Source of the DNA: Halochromatium salexigens
GTDB lineage: Bacteria > Pseudomonadota > Gammaproteobacteria > Chromatiales > Chromatiaceae
Direction of reading: 5' to 3'
Length of the DNA: 64,000 nucleotides
NCBI RefSeq assembly: GCF_016653295.1
Contig: NZ_NHSF01000051.1
Coordinates: forward strand, 48,797 to 112,796
A program made the position numbers and the translations under genes. Shown in pieces: positions 48,069 to 60,949 of the stretch. Position 1 is the stretch's first letter. Each line of letters begins with the position of its first letter. The notes under the pieces are model-generated. The model ran no database searches and was not told the origin of the DNA. It saw nothing but the letters and a program-made list of their open reading frames with translations.

Positions 48069-49192
48069 TCCGCAGCGTTGGCGGCGAATTCGGGCGGATC
48101 GCTCACCCGCAAGCTGGGCTGCTCGAGACCACGGCGCGCACGCAGTGCCTCGGCGAGCTGATGCACGGTCATGGCGTAATAGGTACTGTGGTTGTAGCGG
48201 GTGATGACATAGAAATTCTCGAAGCCCACCCAGTACTCGACCCCCCCGGCCGCATCCAGTCGCAACAGACTGACCTGGCGATCATCGGCAAGCGCCACCG
48301 CCGGCTGAATCCCTTTCGCGTTGAGGTTCGCCACCGAATAACGGGTCTTGAAGCCGGTCTCGGTCGACCAAGGCAGACCCGCACCGCCGCGCGCGCGGAC
48401 AGCCACCGCAGCGCCCGGCTGCCAACCATGCGCTTGGAAGTAATGGGCCACGCTGCCAATGACATCTTCCGGGTCCCAGAGGTCGCGGCGGCCATCGCCA
48501 TTGAAATCCACCGCGTAATCACGCCAGCTCGACGGCATGAACTGCCCGAGCCCCATGGCGCCGGCAAAGGAGCCGACCGGCTGCAGCGGATCGAGACCCT
48601 GATCCTCGACCTTGAGCAGATACTCAGCGAGTTCATTGCGAAAATAATCGGCACGCCGCGGATAGTCGAAGGCGAGGGTCGCGAGTGCATCGATGATCCG
48701 ATGCGTGCCCATGAAACCGCCCCAGCGCGTCTCGATGCCGATGATGGCGACGATGTACGCTGGAGGAACCCCGTATTGCTTCGAGGCGCGCTCCAAAGTG
48801 CTGGCATGCCGGGTCCAGAAGGCGCTGCCCCTGTCGAGCATCCCCGGGGTGATGTGCCGGGCGCGGTAGCGCGTCCAAGCGCCGGTTGGGCCCGAGGCGG
48901 GTCGCCATTGCCGATCCATGTACTTGATGATCGATGGATCCTGGCGTGTGCGCTCAAAGGTGCGCACCAGTTGGTCGCGATCCAGCCCCCTGGCCTGCAT
49001 CTGGTCGATGAAACGCGCGACATCGTCGCGGCCGGCGTAGTCGCCGCGGTTGACTCGGCTCGCCGCGCTCGCGTGCGTGGTTGAAGCCATGGTCGGGTGC
49101 GCTGCGGCCTCCGCCTGCTGAGCCGGCTGGGAGGCACAGGCGCCGAGACCCAAGGCGAGACAAAACGCGGCGGTCAGGGTGAGGTGAGACAT
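48065..49192 (-). CDS. mltB: MltB-type membrane-bound lytic murein transglycosylase
   Basis: Lytic transglycosylases cleave the glycan strands of peptidoglycan to give 1,6-anhydro ends. From ATG 49192 the 375-aa product starts with a lipoprotein signal (MSHLTLTAAFCLALGLGAC) whose lipobox cysteine would anchor it to the membrane. The catalytic glutamate is in IVAIIGIETRWGGFMG, and GSFAGAMGLGQFMPSSW is the family's second signature. Other ATGs at 49225 and 49315 extend the frame into ridA and would bury the signal peptide. It overlaps the recG start. Confidence 0.93.
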   Translation of the reverse strand: MSHLTLTAAFCLALGLGACASQPAQQAEAAAHPTMASTTHASAASRVNRGDYAGRDDVARFIDQMQARGLDRDQLVRTFERTRQDPSIIKYMDRQWRPASGPTGAWTRYRARHITPGMLDRGSAFWTRHASTLERASKQYGVPPAYIVAIIGIETRWGGFMGTHRIIDALATLAFDYPRRADYFRNELAEYLLKVEDQGLDPLQPVGSFAGAMGLGQFMPSSWRDYAVDFNGDGRRDLWDPEDVIGSVAHYFQAHGWQPGAAVAVRARGGAGLPWSTETGFKTRYSVANLNAKGIQPAVALADDRQVSLLRLDAAGGVEYWVGFENFYVITRYNHSTYYAMTVHQLAEALRARRGLEQPSLRVSDPPEFAANAAD

Positions 49193-49211
49193 CAGTATCA
49201 GCGGCCTTGCG

Positions 49212-49604
49212 TCAGTTGTCGGCATCGAGGACCATGATCGCATCCATCTCGATCTCGGCGCCTTTTGGCAGCGCCGCGACCCCAATCGCCGCGCGCGCCG
49301 GATAGGGCTCGGCAAAGGTCTCGGCCATCACCTCATTGACGAGAGGAAAGTGCGCCAGATCGGTCAGGAAGATGTTGAGCTTGACGATCTCGCCGAGCCC
49401 GCCGCCAGCGGCTTCGGCCACTGCGGCGAGGTTGTTGAACACTTGCCGCGCCTGGAGCTGGATATCGCCCGTCACCAGCTCTCCGGTGTCTGGTATCAGT
49501 GGGATCTGGCCGGACAGGTAAACCGTGTCACCCGCTCGCACCGCCTGCGAATAGGGACCGATCGCCGCCGGCGCCTGTTCGGTCTGGATGATCTGCTTGG
49601 CCAT
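49212..49604 (-). CDS. ridA: RidA-family reactive intermediate deaminase
   Basis: RidA hydrolyses the reactive enamine/imine products of PLP-dependent dehydratases such as threonine dehydratase, releasing 2-keto acids and ammonia. The 130-aa protein has the family N-terminus [24 protein letters not shown], the arginine in [23 protein letters not shown], and full length. It sits at the start of a ridA-mltB-recG minus-strand group, divergent from purC. In many relatives spoT lies upstream; it does not here. Confidence 0.97.
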   Translation of the reverse strand: MAKQIIQTEQAPAAIGPYSQAVRAGDTVYLSGQIPLIPDTGELVTGDIQLQARQVFNNLAAVAEAAGGGLGEIVKLNIFLTDLAHFPLVNEVMAETFAEPYPARAAIGVAALPKGAEIEMDAIMVLDADN

Positions 49605-49687
49605 GAAGGCGCCTCCTTCTCGTCAGTCGATCGGGGCGAATCGCCCGCTGCTAGGATATGGCGAGTATAGCGGACCGCAGCGGCCCG

Positions 49688-49715
49688 CTGACCGTGCCGC
49701 CAAGATTGGTATAGT
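49688..49715 (+). promoter_or_regulatory. Candidate promoter of purC
   Basis: CTGACC and TATAGT are separated by 16 bases and lie 31 bases before the purC ATG. The -10 is a good match and the -35 a moderate one. The region is shared with the divergent ridA gene. Confidence 0.45.
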
Positions 49716-49745
49716 CGCAGCTCGGCCAAGCCACCCGCAAATGAG

Positions 49746-50633
49746 ATGAGCACCCTCTATCAGTCCGACCTCAGCGAACTGCCGCTGCTGAATCGCGGCA
49801 AGGTCCGCGACATCTACGCCGCCGGCGATGAGCACCTACTGATCGTCACCAGCGATCGCCTCTCCGCCTTCGACGTGGTGCTGCCACAGCCGATTCCCGG
49901 CAAGGGCGAGGTGCTCAGCCGCGTCAGCCGCTTTTGGCTCGAGCGCACTGCAAGCATCGTTCCCAACCAGCTCAGCGCGCTGTCGGTCGAGACCTTCGTC
50001 ACCGATCCCGAGCAGCGCCGCGTGCTCGGCGAGCGTGCCCTGGTGGTGCGCAAGCTCGAGCCACTGCCGATCGAGGCCATCGTGCGCGGTTACCTGATCG
50101 GCTCGGGCTGGAAGGACTACCAGGCCAGCGGCGCGGTCAGCGGCATCGCGCTGCCGCCCGGCCTGCGCCAGGCCGAGCGCCTGCCGGAGCCGCTCTTCAC
50201 CCCTTCGACCAAGGCCGCCGTCGGCGATCATGACGAGAACATCGACTTCGCCGGCGCCGTCGATCGCATCGGCGCCGAACTCGCCGAGCAGGTGCGCGCG
50301 ATCAGCCTGCGCCTCTACCAAGAGAGCGCCACTCATGCGCGCGCGCGCGGCCTCATCATCGCCGACACCAAGTTCGAATTCGGCCTCGACACCGATGGCC
50401 GGCTGCACCTGATCGACGAGGTACTGACCCCTGACTCCTCGCGCTTCTGGCCGGTCGACCACTATCAGCCGGGCACCAGCCCGCCGAGCTTCGACAAGCA
50501 ATTCGTGCGCGACTACCTCGAGACCCTGGACTGGGACAAGACCCCGCCCGGCCCGAGGCTGCCAGAGCGTATCATCAGCCAGACCGCCGCCAAGTATGCC
50601 GAGGCCGAACGGCGGCTGACAGAGTCGGCCTGA
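49746..50633 (+). CDS. purC: Phosphoribosylaminoimidazole-succinocarboxamide synthase
   Basis: PurC joins aspartate to CAIR with ATP in the eighth step of purine synthesis. The 295-aa protein is the longer, eukaryote-like form. It has [29 protein letters not shown] at the N-terminus and the signatures [16 protein letters not shown] and [12 protein letters not shown], followed by [13 protein letters not shown]. ygiQ starts 4 bases after its stop, so the two are co-transcribed although functionally unrelated. Confidence 0.97.
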   Translation: MSTLYQSDLSELPLLNRGKVRDIYAAGDEHLLIVTSDRLSAFDVVLPQPIPGKGEVLSRVSRFWLERTASIVPNQLSALSVETFVTDPEQRRVLGERALVVRKLEPLPIEAIVRGYLIGSGWKDYQASGAVSGIALPPGLRQAERLPEPLFTPSTKAAVGDHDENIDFAGAVDRIGAELAEQVRAISLRLYQESATHARARGLIIADTKFEFGLDTDGRLHLIDEVLTPDSSRFWPVDHYQPGTSPPSFDKQFVRDYLETLDWDKTPPGPRLPERIISQTAAKYAEAERRLTESA

Positions 50634-50637
50634 GGCG

Positions 50638-52710
<2,073 letters not shown>

Positions 52711-52885
52711 GGAAGGAAGGCATCCATCAAGCACTCAGGCTCCTTCCCTGCCCGCGCCATGGTCCTCACCCGCCCGTTGTCCACGCCGCCCGTCGCCGAC
52801 AAACGTAAGTGGTGACGACACTCAGGCGGGTCACCGCCGCGTATCGGCGGCCGATGACTCAACCAGCCGCTCATTCCGTGATTCC

Positions 52886-53593
52886 ATGAGCCCCACAACC
52901 TGGCTCTCACTCGCCCTCCTCTGCCTGCTCGGCGCGATGACGCCGGGGCCGAGCCTCGCTGTGGTGCTCGGCAGCCTGATGCGCGGTGGCCGCGCGGCTG
53001 GGCTCGCGGCAGCCCTCGCCCATGGGCTCGCCGTCGTTCTCTACGCCCTGCTCACCGTCGCCGGCCTGGCCGCGGTGGTGGCCTCCTCGGCACTGCTGTT
53101 CGCCCTGTTGCAGCTGGCCGCGGCCGGCTACTTGGGCTACCTGGCCTTCGACGCCCTGCGCGGTCGCGAGCGCGTGCCTCAGATCGATGAGCGCGCAACG
53201 TCACTCAGTGGCCGTGGATCAGCCGCACGCGACGGCTTCCTGATCGCCTTCCTCAATCCGAAACTCGCGATATTCATGCTGGCGCTGTTCGCACCCTTCA
53301 CCAGTCCCGATCAGGATCTCGTGGCGAAGGCAGTGCTGGTATTGACCATTGGCGGCATCGATGCGCTCTGGTATGCCGCTGTCGTGCTGGTGGTCGTGCA
53401 GGCGGGGCTGCTGCCGTTGCTCGCGCGCCATGCCGGACTCATCGATCGCCTATTCGGTGGACTTCTTTTGGCACTGGCCATCATCGTTGCCAGCCAATCA
53501 GGCGCTACTCGGCTGGCCTACGATCTCGTCATAGGTTGCGCCGATGACAGTGTGACAATCAAACGATTAGCCGCCGCAGTCAGCGCGCCGTAG
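52886..53593 (+). CDS. LysE/RhtB-family amino acid exporter
   Basis: LysE-type proteins export amino acids or their analogues across the inner membrane. From ATG 52886 (MSPTTWLSLALLCLLGAMTPGPS) the product is 235 aa with about six membrane helices and the conserved GAMTPGPSLAVVLG near the N-terminus and FLIAFLNPKLAIFMLALF in the middle. The open frame above this start is not LysE-like. The last 25 residues are hydrophilic and atypical. The substrate is not predictable. It lies alone between ygiQ and katG; the 175 bases before it hold nothing recognisable. Confidence 0.88.
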   Translation: MSPTTWLSLALLCLLGAMTPGPSLAVVLGSLMRGGRAAGLAAALAHGLAVVLYALLTVAGLAAVVASSALLFALLQLAAAGYLGYLAFDALRGRERVPQIDERATSLSGRGSAARDGFLIAFLNPKLAIFMLALFAPFTSPDQDLVAKAVLVLTIGGIDALWYAAVVLVVVQAGLLPLLARHAGLIDRLFGGLLLALAIIVASQSGATRLAYDLVIGCADDSVTIKRLAAAVSAP

Positions 53594-55837
<2,244 letters not shown>

Positions 55838-55880
55838 CGAATCGGCACGGCAACCGGGCGCTATGATACGCAGGCTAGGA

Positions 55881-57050
55881 TTAGAGCAAAGCCACTGCTT
55901 TGATCTGCGCATAGACCGATTGCTCGGGCTCCAGCCCGAGCAGCTCGGCCGAACGACGAGTGACCCGCGCCAACACCGTGGAGCCGCTGACCTCGAGCTT
56001 GACCAGCCGCAGTGCCGGATGGCTGTCGTCGCCGAGAGAGAGCACCTTCGCCGGCAGCGTGTTTTGGATGCTGCTCTCATGGCTCGGCTCGCGGGTGAGG
56101 CTGACATCGCGCGCGAGGATGCGCAGGCGCACATGCGCCCCGATCTCGGCGCCGGTGTCGCGGGTCCAGAGGCTCGCGCCGCAGCAGGCCACGCGCAGCA
56201 GATGCCAGCGCGCATCGCGCTCGGCGACCCGACCATCGAGGACCACGCCGGCATCCTCACCGAGGCGGATCGGCAGATCGAGCCGTGACAACGTTTCGTT
56301 GAGCGGTCCGCTCGCCAGTACCCGACCGGCGTCCATCACCAGGATGTGATCGGCCAGGCGCGCGACCTCGTCCGGGGAGTGGCTGACATAGATGACCGGG
56401 ATGTCGAGTTCATCGTGCAAGCGCTCGAGGTACGGCAGGATCTCCTGCTTGCGCTTCAGATCCAGCGCCGCCAGCGGCTCGTCCATCAGCAACATGCGCG
56501 GGTCGACCGCGAGCGCCCGCGCCATGCCGACGCGCTGGCGTTCACCGCCGGAGAGCGCCGCGGGTCTGCGCGCCAGCAGATGACCGATACCGAGCAGTTC
56601 GATCGCCTGCTCGAGGCTGAACGTGGCCTGACCCGTCTCTGGCCCCTGCTCCTTCGCCCTGCCCTTTGGCTGGCTGCGCCGTTGCCCATAGCGCAGATTC
56701 CCGAGCACCGTCAGATGCGGAAACAGGCTCGCTTCCTGGAACACATAGCCGATCGGTCGCCGATGGGTCGGCACCCAAGTCTTGGCATCCTGCCAGACCT
56801 CGCCATCGACGCTGAGGTATCCCTGCGCGGCGCGCTCCAGACCGGCGATGCAGCGCAGCAACGTGGTCTTGCCGGAACCAGAATGGCCGAACAGTGCGGT
56901 GACGCCGCGCGCCGGAAACCGCTCATCCAAGGCCAGCGTGAAGCCCGGCCAGTCGACCCGGAAACGCGCCTCGATCTGCGGCAGCATGCCGGTTTGGGCG
57001 CCAGCGGCCGTGGTTGCTGTGGTTCTCGTTGGTGGAGTCGTTGCTTCCAT
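55881..57050 (-). CDS. modC: Molybdate ABC transporter ATP-binding protein
   Basis: ModC is the ATPase that powers ModB for molybdate import. From ATG 57050 (MEATTPPTRT) the product is 389 aa: Walker A GHSGSGKT, signature LSGGERQRVG, Walker B LLMDEPLAALD, then H-loop in VSHSPDEVARL, and a C-terminal Mop/TOBE domain that binds molybdate. The start overlaps or abuts the modB stop; a GTG at 57059 is an alternative. An insert rich in lysine and glutamine (RRSQPKGRAKEQGPETGQ) lies between Walker A and signature. The frame stays open far upstream opposite modB, but that is out of frame with ModB and not coding. Confidence 0.95.
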   Translation of the reverse strand: MEATTPPTRTTATTAAGAQTGMLPQIEARFRVDWPGFTLALDERFPARGVTALFGHSGSGKTTLLRCIAGLERAAQGYLSVDGEVWQDAKTWVPTHRRPIGYVFQEASLFPHLTVLGNLRYGQRRSQPKGRAKEQGPETGQATFSLEQAIELLGIGHLLARRPAALSGGERQRVGMARALAVDPRMLLMDEPLAALDLKRKQEILPYLERLHDELDIPVIYVSHSPDEVARLADHILVMDAGRVLASGPLNETLSRLDLPIRLGEDAGVVLDGRVAERDARWHLLRVACCGASLWTRDTGAEIGAHVRLRILARDVSLTREPSHESSIQNTLPAKVLSLGDDSHPALRLVKLEVSGSTVLARVTRRSAELLGLEPEQSVYAQIKAVALL

Positions 57051-57055
57051 CTCGT

Positions 57056-57733
57056 TCACCGCTTCTTCCCCCCTGGATTCCAGACATACAGGATCAACAG
57101 CACCAGAAAGGAGAACACCAGCATGACCGCCGCGAGCCGGTGGGCGTTGGCGTATTCCAGCGCCTCGACGTAATCGTAGATCTGCACCGAGGCGACCCGG
57201 GTCACCCCTGGGATGTTGCCGCCGATCATCAGCACCACGCCGAACTCGCCGACGGTGTGGGCAAAGGTCAGGATGCCCGCTGTGATCAGGCCCGGCAGCG
57301 ACAGCGGCAGGGCGACGCTGAAGAAGCGATCCAGCGGTGAGGCGCGCAGCGTTGCGGCCGCCTCCAGCGGGCGGTCGCCGATGGCCTCGAAGGCGTTCTG
57401 CACCGGCTGCACCATGAACGGAAAGGAGTAGAACACCGAGGCCACCACCAGCCCCCAGAAGGTGAACGGCAGGAGCCCGATGCCGAGGCGCTCGGTCAGC
57501 TGCCCCACCGGCCCATTCGGCCCCATCGCCACCAGCAGGTAAAAGCCCAGCACCGAGGGCGGCAGCACCAGCGGCAGCGCGACCACGGCGCCGATCGGCC
57601 CTTTCCAGCGCGAACGGGTCCGCGCCAGCCACCAGGCGACCGGCGTGCCGACCGCGAACAGGATCAGCGTGGTGACCGTGGCCACGCGCAGCGTCAGCCA
57701 GATGGCCTCAAGATCGGTTTCAGTGAGCCACAT
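57056..57733 (-). CDS. modB: Molybdate ABC transporter permease
   Basis: ModB forms the membrane channel for molybdate. From ATG 57733 ([20 protein letters not shown]) the product is 225 aa with five or six membrane helices and the ABC-permease EAA loop ([25 protein letters not shown]). GGAGTG lies 6 bases upstream of this ATG. A start 42 bases earlier would keep the frame but adds atypical residues. It is followed directly by modC. Between it and modA is a short reading frame that looks like a remnant of another transporter gene. Confidence 0.95.
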   Translation of the reverse strand: MWLTETDLEAIWLTLRVATVTTLILFAVGTPVAWWLARTRSRWKGPIGAVVALPLVLPPSVLGFYLLVAMGPNGPVGQLTERLGIGLLPFTFWGLVVASVFYSFPFMVQPVQNAFEAIGDRPLEAAATLRASPLDRFFSVALPLSLPGLITAGILTFAHTVGEFGVVLMIGGNIPGVTRVASVQIYDYVEALEYANAHRLAAVMLVFSFLVLLILYVWNPGGKKR

Positions 57734-57839
57734 GAACGCACTCCTTGAGGCGAAACGCCGCCCCACCGAGCCCAATCAGACCACCCAGGCTGCCGATGAG
57801 ACCACCGGCGGCGAATCCATAGGCACCGCGATGCTGCAT
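57720..57839 (-). pseudogene. Probable N-terminal stump of a TauE/SafE-type transporter
   Basis: A 39-codon frame starts one base after the modA stop codon and ends 12 bases inside modB. It encodes MQHRGAYGF and then [19 protein letters not shown], which closely resembles the first membrane helix of TauE/SafE (TSUP) transporters, with the glycine-rich GLGG motif and a following A/E-FRL. After this the similarity stops at KECVHVAH. Most likely a transporter gene once sat between modA and modB and was deleted, leaving the first exon-like stump fused to the modB leader. A functional small membrane peptide is possible but less likely. Confidence 0.55.
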
Positions 57840-57840
57840 C

Positions 57841-58593
57841 TCACTCGGTCTCGTAGCCGAAAGCGTGGATGATCGCCTCGGCCTTCTCGCCCTGCAGATA
57901 GGCGAACAGCTCGGTCACCGCCAGGTTGTCCTTGCCGCGGTTCAAAATCACCGCATCCTGGCTGATCGGTGCGTGCATGTCGCTGGGCACGATCCAGCCT
58001 GAACCCTTGCTGATTTCACCGTCCTTCATCACCTGTGACAGGGCCACGAAGCCGATGTCGGCATTGCCGGTATCGACGAACTGATAGGTCTGGGCGATAT
58101 TCTCGCCCCTCACCAGCTTGGGCTCGATGGCGGCCTTTTGGCCAAGCGCCTCTAGGGTCTCGACGGCGGCTTCGCCATAGGGCGCCAGCTTGGGATTGGC
58201 GATCGAGAGCTTGTTGAAGTCACCAGATTCCAACAGCGCCGGGCCGTCCTCGACCTTCTCGGTATCAGCGGACCAGAGCACCAGGGTGCCAATCGCATAG
58301 GTGAAGCGCGAGCTAGGCACACCAACGCCCTCCCCTTCCAGCAGCTCCGGGCGCTTCTGATCGGCCGCAAGCAGAGCCTCGAACGGGGCGCCATTCTTGA
58401 TCTGGGCATAGAGCTTGCCCGTGGAGCCGTAGGAGATCTTGACGGTATGGTCGGTGTCTTGCTCGAAGCTTGCGATGATCGCCTTCATCGGCGCGGTGAA
58501 ATTGGCGGCGACGGCGATCTGGGCCTTCTCGGCAGCAGCGCTACCAACGCCCATCAGGCAGAAGGCGGCGAGAACGGGACGAATCGGTTGCAT
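57841..58593 (-). CDS. modA: Molybdate-binding periplasmic protein
   Basis: ModA captures molybdate in the periplasm for ModBC. From ATG 58593 the 250-aa product has a signal peptide (MQPIRPVLAAFCLMGVGSAAA) followed by EKAQIAVAANFTAPMKAII, the typical mature start. The ligand-binding segments ISYGSTGKLYAQIKNGAPFEALLAAD and GENIAQTYQFVDTGNADIGFV are present. Upstream in-frame residues are not coding. It is the first gene of modA-modB-modC and is divergent from the Mop-protein gene. Confidence 0.96.
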   Translation of the reverse strand: MQPIRPVLAAFCLMGVGSAAAEKAQIAVAANFTAPMKAIIASFEQDTDHTVKISYGSTGKLYAQIKNGAPFEALLAADQKRPELLEGEGVGVPSSRFTYAIGTLVLWSADTEKVEDGPALLESGDFNKLSIANPKLAPYGEAAVETLEALGQKAAIEPKLVRGENIAQTYQFVDTGNADIGFVALSQVMKDGEISKGSGWIVPSDMHAPISQDAVILNRGKDNLAVTELFAYLQGEKAEAIIHAFGYETE

Positions 58594-58677
58594 CGGACGG
58601 ACTCCTGAAGCTCGTTGAAAAAAGGGTCGGCTGCCAGCGTTGGATCGGTGCCGATCTCGCGGGGGATTGCGATATCG

Positions 58678-58699
58678 CAATATATCAAGGCGCATAACG
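58678..58699. promoter_or_regulatory. Candidate ModE operator between modA and the Mop gene
   Basis: CAATATAT and CATAACG flank a 7-base spacer. The right half matches the E. coli modA operator half-site exactly, and the left half shares TATAT; the spacing is slightly shorter than in E. coli. A 16-bp perfect palindrome, ATTGCGATATCGCAAT, overlaps its left side (58666-58681). It lies in the divergent modA/Mop promoter region, and modE is present 2.3 kb away. Confidence 0.5.
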
Positions 58700-58844
58700 C
58701 TGGGCAGCCCCTCATCTGGTATGCAGCATGCATGCCGAGTTTCTGTCGTGCCTATCTGCCAAGCGGGCGCACGTTGCTCGAGGCACCAGCACAGCACGAC
58801 AGGCCCGCCACAATCAAAAATCGACACTTTGATGAGGAAACAGC

Positions 58845-59273
58845 ATGAAAATCAGCGCCCGTAATCAGTTCCATGGCAAGGTCGCAAAGGTCGCCCTAGG
58901 TGCCGTTAACGCGGAGGTCTTGGTGACACTGCCCGGTGGCCAGCAGATCGTTGCCATCGTCACCAACGAGAGCGTCAAGTCACTCAATCTAAAGGCTGGA
59001 TCGGATGTCATCGCGCTGATCAAAGCCTCGTCCGTGCTCGTGATGACCGACGATGCGGGCATTCGCCTCTCGGCTCGAAACAGCCTCAAAGGCAAGGTGA
59101 CGGCCTTGGAAAAGGGGCCGATCCACGCCGAGGTCAGCATCGGCCTGGCATCCGGCGACAGCGTGCATGCAACCATCACCCATGCCGCCTGCGATGCCCT
59201 TGGATTGGCGGAAGGTGTCGATGCAACTGCCGTGATCAAGGCACCGCAGGTCATCCTCGGCATGCCAACTTAA
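58845..59273 (+). CDS. modG: Di-Mop molybdate-binding protein
   Basis: A 142-aa cytoplasmic protein made of two Mop/TOBE domains: residues 1-70 (MKISARNQFHGKVAKVALGAVNAEV...) and 73-142 (LSARNSLKGKVTALEKGPIHAEV...). This matches the ModG molbindins, which store molybdate in multimers of such domains. Each half has the SARN-GKV signature and a VTNES or THAAC ligand segment. It is divergent from modA and upstream of modD, so it is most likely induced with the rest of the molybdate genes. ModG versus single-domain Mop naming is based on the two-domain length. Confidence 0.88.
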   Translation: MKISARNQFHGKVAKVALGAVNAEVLVTLPGGQQIVAIVTNESVKSLNLKAGSDVIALIKASSVLVMTDDAGIRLSARNSLKGKVTALEKGPIHAEVSIGLASGDSVHATITHAACDALGLAEGVDATAVIKAPQVILGMPT

Positions 59274-59345
59274 ACGTGCCTTACCCGAAGCGCAATATGC
59301 ACTAGGATATAGCGCGACTCGATGAGCGGGGCCACCCCTTGCACA

Positions 59346-59375
59346 ATGACGGTGCACCCCGCATGACGGTGCACC
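59346..59375 (+). repeat. Short direct repeat upstream of modD
   Basis: ATGACGGTGCACC occurs twice, at 59346-59358 and 59363-59375, offset by 17 bases, and a third ATGACA follows at 59381. Each copy includes the palindrome GGTGCACC. It lies 49 bases before modD and may be an operator or a chance duplication. Confidence 0.4.
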
Positions 59376-59423
59376 TCGCCATGACAGCCCTCGCTGTCCT
59401 CTTCTCTCAACCCAACCGAATCG

Positions 59424-60281
59424 ATGTTGACCATGCCTAGCTTCAACCCGCCGGTGCTCAGTGACCACGCGCTACAACAACTTCTGGCCGAAGATGTCCC
59501 CTTTGGCGACCTGACCAGCGAATCGCTCGCCATCACCGCCAAGCCGGGCGGCATTCGTTTCTTCGCCCGCGATCCGATGACCGTCTGCGGCGTCGAGGAA
59601 GCCGTGCGGCTATTCCAACTTTGCGGTGCCGAAGCCGAAGCGCGCGTTGCCTCCGGCGCCGAGGCCGCGCCAGAAACGCTGCTGCTGGAGGCGCAGGGCA
59701 GCGCCGGCGCGCTGCATCAAGGCTGGAAGACGGCGCAGACGTTGATGGAATGGTGTGGTGGCATCGCCAGCAGCGCCGCCGCCATCGTCGCCGCCGCGCG
59801 TCGCGGTGATCCGAACGCGATGGTCGCCGGCACGCGCAAGAATGTGCCCGGCAACCGCCGGCTCGCGGTCAAGGCGTTCAAGGCCGGCGGTGCGGTGATG
59901 CACCGCAACGGCCTTTCGGAGACGCTGTTGATCTTCGCCGAGCATCGGCTGTTCCTCGGCGATGAGCCGCCGGGGGAAACGCTAGCCCGGCTCCGCCGGC
60001 AGTGTCCGGAGAAGCGGGTCGTGGTCGAGGTGGCGACACCCGAAGAGGCGCTGATCTGGGCCGAGACGGACGTGCTGCAGTTGGAGAAGTTCACCGCCGA
60101 GCAGGTGGCCGAGACGGTCGCGGCGCTCACCGCGCGTGGCTCGCAGGCGGTGGTGGGCGCCGCCGGTGGCATCAACGCCAAGAACGCCGAAGACTACGCC
60201 CGCGCCGGTGCGCGGCTGCTGGTGACCACGGCACCGCACCTGGCGCCGCCGCGCGATGTGCAGGTGCGGTTCTGCAACTAG
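59424..60281 (+). CDS. modD: ModD protein (NadC-like phosphoribosyltransferase paralogue)
   Basis: ModD is found in molybdenum gene clusters and resembles quinolinate phosphoribosyltransferase (NadC), but its reaction is not established to my knowledge. The 285-aa protein has the NadC-like start LLAEDVPFGDLTSESLAI, the core MVAGTRKNVPGNRRLAVKAF, and the TIM-barrel end VVGAAGGINAKNAEDYARAGA. ATG 59424 gives a short MLTMP leader; the second ATG, three codons on, is possible. It follows the di-Mop gene by 150 bases on the same strand. Confidence 0.9.
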   Translation: MLTMPSFNPPVLSDHALQQLLAEDVPFGDLTSESLAITAKPGGIRFFARDPMTVCGVEEAVRLFQLCGAEAEARVASGAEAAPETLLLEAQGSAGALHQGWKTAQTLMEWCGGIASSAAAIVAAARRGDPNAMVAGTRKNVPGNRRLAVKAFKAGGAVMHRNGLSETLLIFAEHRLFLGDEPPGETLARLRRQCPEKRVVVEVATPEEALIWAETDVLQLEKFTAEQVAETVAALTARGSQAVVGAAGGINAKNAEDYARAGARLLVTTAPHLAPPRDVQVRFCN

Positions 60282-60290
60282 AACGCTGTT

Positions 60291-60917
60291 TTAGGTTTTT
60301 AGGAACAGCCTGTTCACAGGCCTGGCCACGGCGATGCAAAACGCCCGACTGCCGTGGCGCGCCAAGCTGGTGAATTCCTCCAGCTCCAGGCCGGCGGCGT
60401 CGATCTGGGCTCTGAGTTCAGGCTCGTAAGTGACGCGCCCGAACTCGATGCTCGTCATCCGCTTCAGCATCGGCTTGAGGAGCTCCATCCAGCGGTCGGG
60501 TCGCAATTGAATGGTCTGGGTCAAGTAGAGGCGTCCGTCCTCGCTCAACAGTGCCGCACAATGCCGCAGCGCCTGCTCCGGCTCGGGCAGCAGCATGAAG
60601 CTTGCGGAGAAGTACACGGCATCGTAAGGCCCGTCTTGGTGATCGTAGACCGATTCGAGACGGACCTCGGCGCGATTGGCCAGTGATGAGTCCTGTAGCC
60701 TTCGCCGGGCGCGCTTGACGTAATCGGCATCGATATCGACGCCGGTCACGCGCAGCCCCTTGCGCGTGACCAGATCGGCGTTCGCCAGCAGGGCTCCGGC
60801 GGTGCCGATGCCGACGTCCAGCATCGCGGCGCCCTCGGGCAGGCGCTTGAGCACCTCCTGGTACCACTGGGAGGTGAGTTTGAGGATCAGGGCGTCGTAG
60901 ATGTAGCTGCGAATCAT
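60291..60917 (-). CDS. Class I SAM-dependent methyltransferase
   Basis: A 208-aa protein with the SAM-binding motif MLDVGIGTAGALLANA near residue 32 and the acidic second motif VTGVDIDADYVKRA near 60, then DAVYFSASFMLLPEPEQAL. The fold is a methyltransferase of the UbiE/small-molecule type; the substrate is unknown. It lies between modD (convergent) and modE (same strand, 32 bases upstream) and so may be transcribed with modE, but no molybdenum role for it is known to me. Confidence 0.85.
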   Translation of the reverse strand: MIRSYIYDALILKLTSQWYQEVLKRLPEGAAMLDVGIGTAGALLANADLVTRKGLRVTGVDIDADYVKRARRRLQDSSLANRAEVRLESVYDHQDGPYDAVYFSASFMLLPEPEQALRHCAALLSEDGRLYLTQTIQLRPDRWMELLKPMLKRMTSIEFGRVTYEPELRAQIDAAGLELEEFTSLARHGSRAFCIAVARPVNRLFLKT

Positions 60918-60949
60918 GGGCTCGAAGTAAACAGTTGCTGCGCTGGCGA

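Noticed and set aside
52886-53593. A longer LysE gene starting at 52574
   Set aside because: The extra 104 codons overlap the end of ygiQ and have no family similarity; the membrane domain starts at MSPTTWLS.
55881-57632. Apparent long fusion protein covering modB and modC on the minus strand
   Set aside because: The N-terminal 190 residues are the wrong frame of modB, whose own frame encodes a proper permease. ModC begins at 57050.
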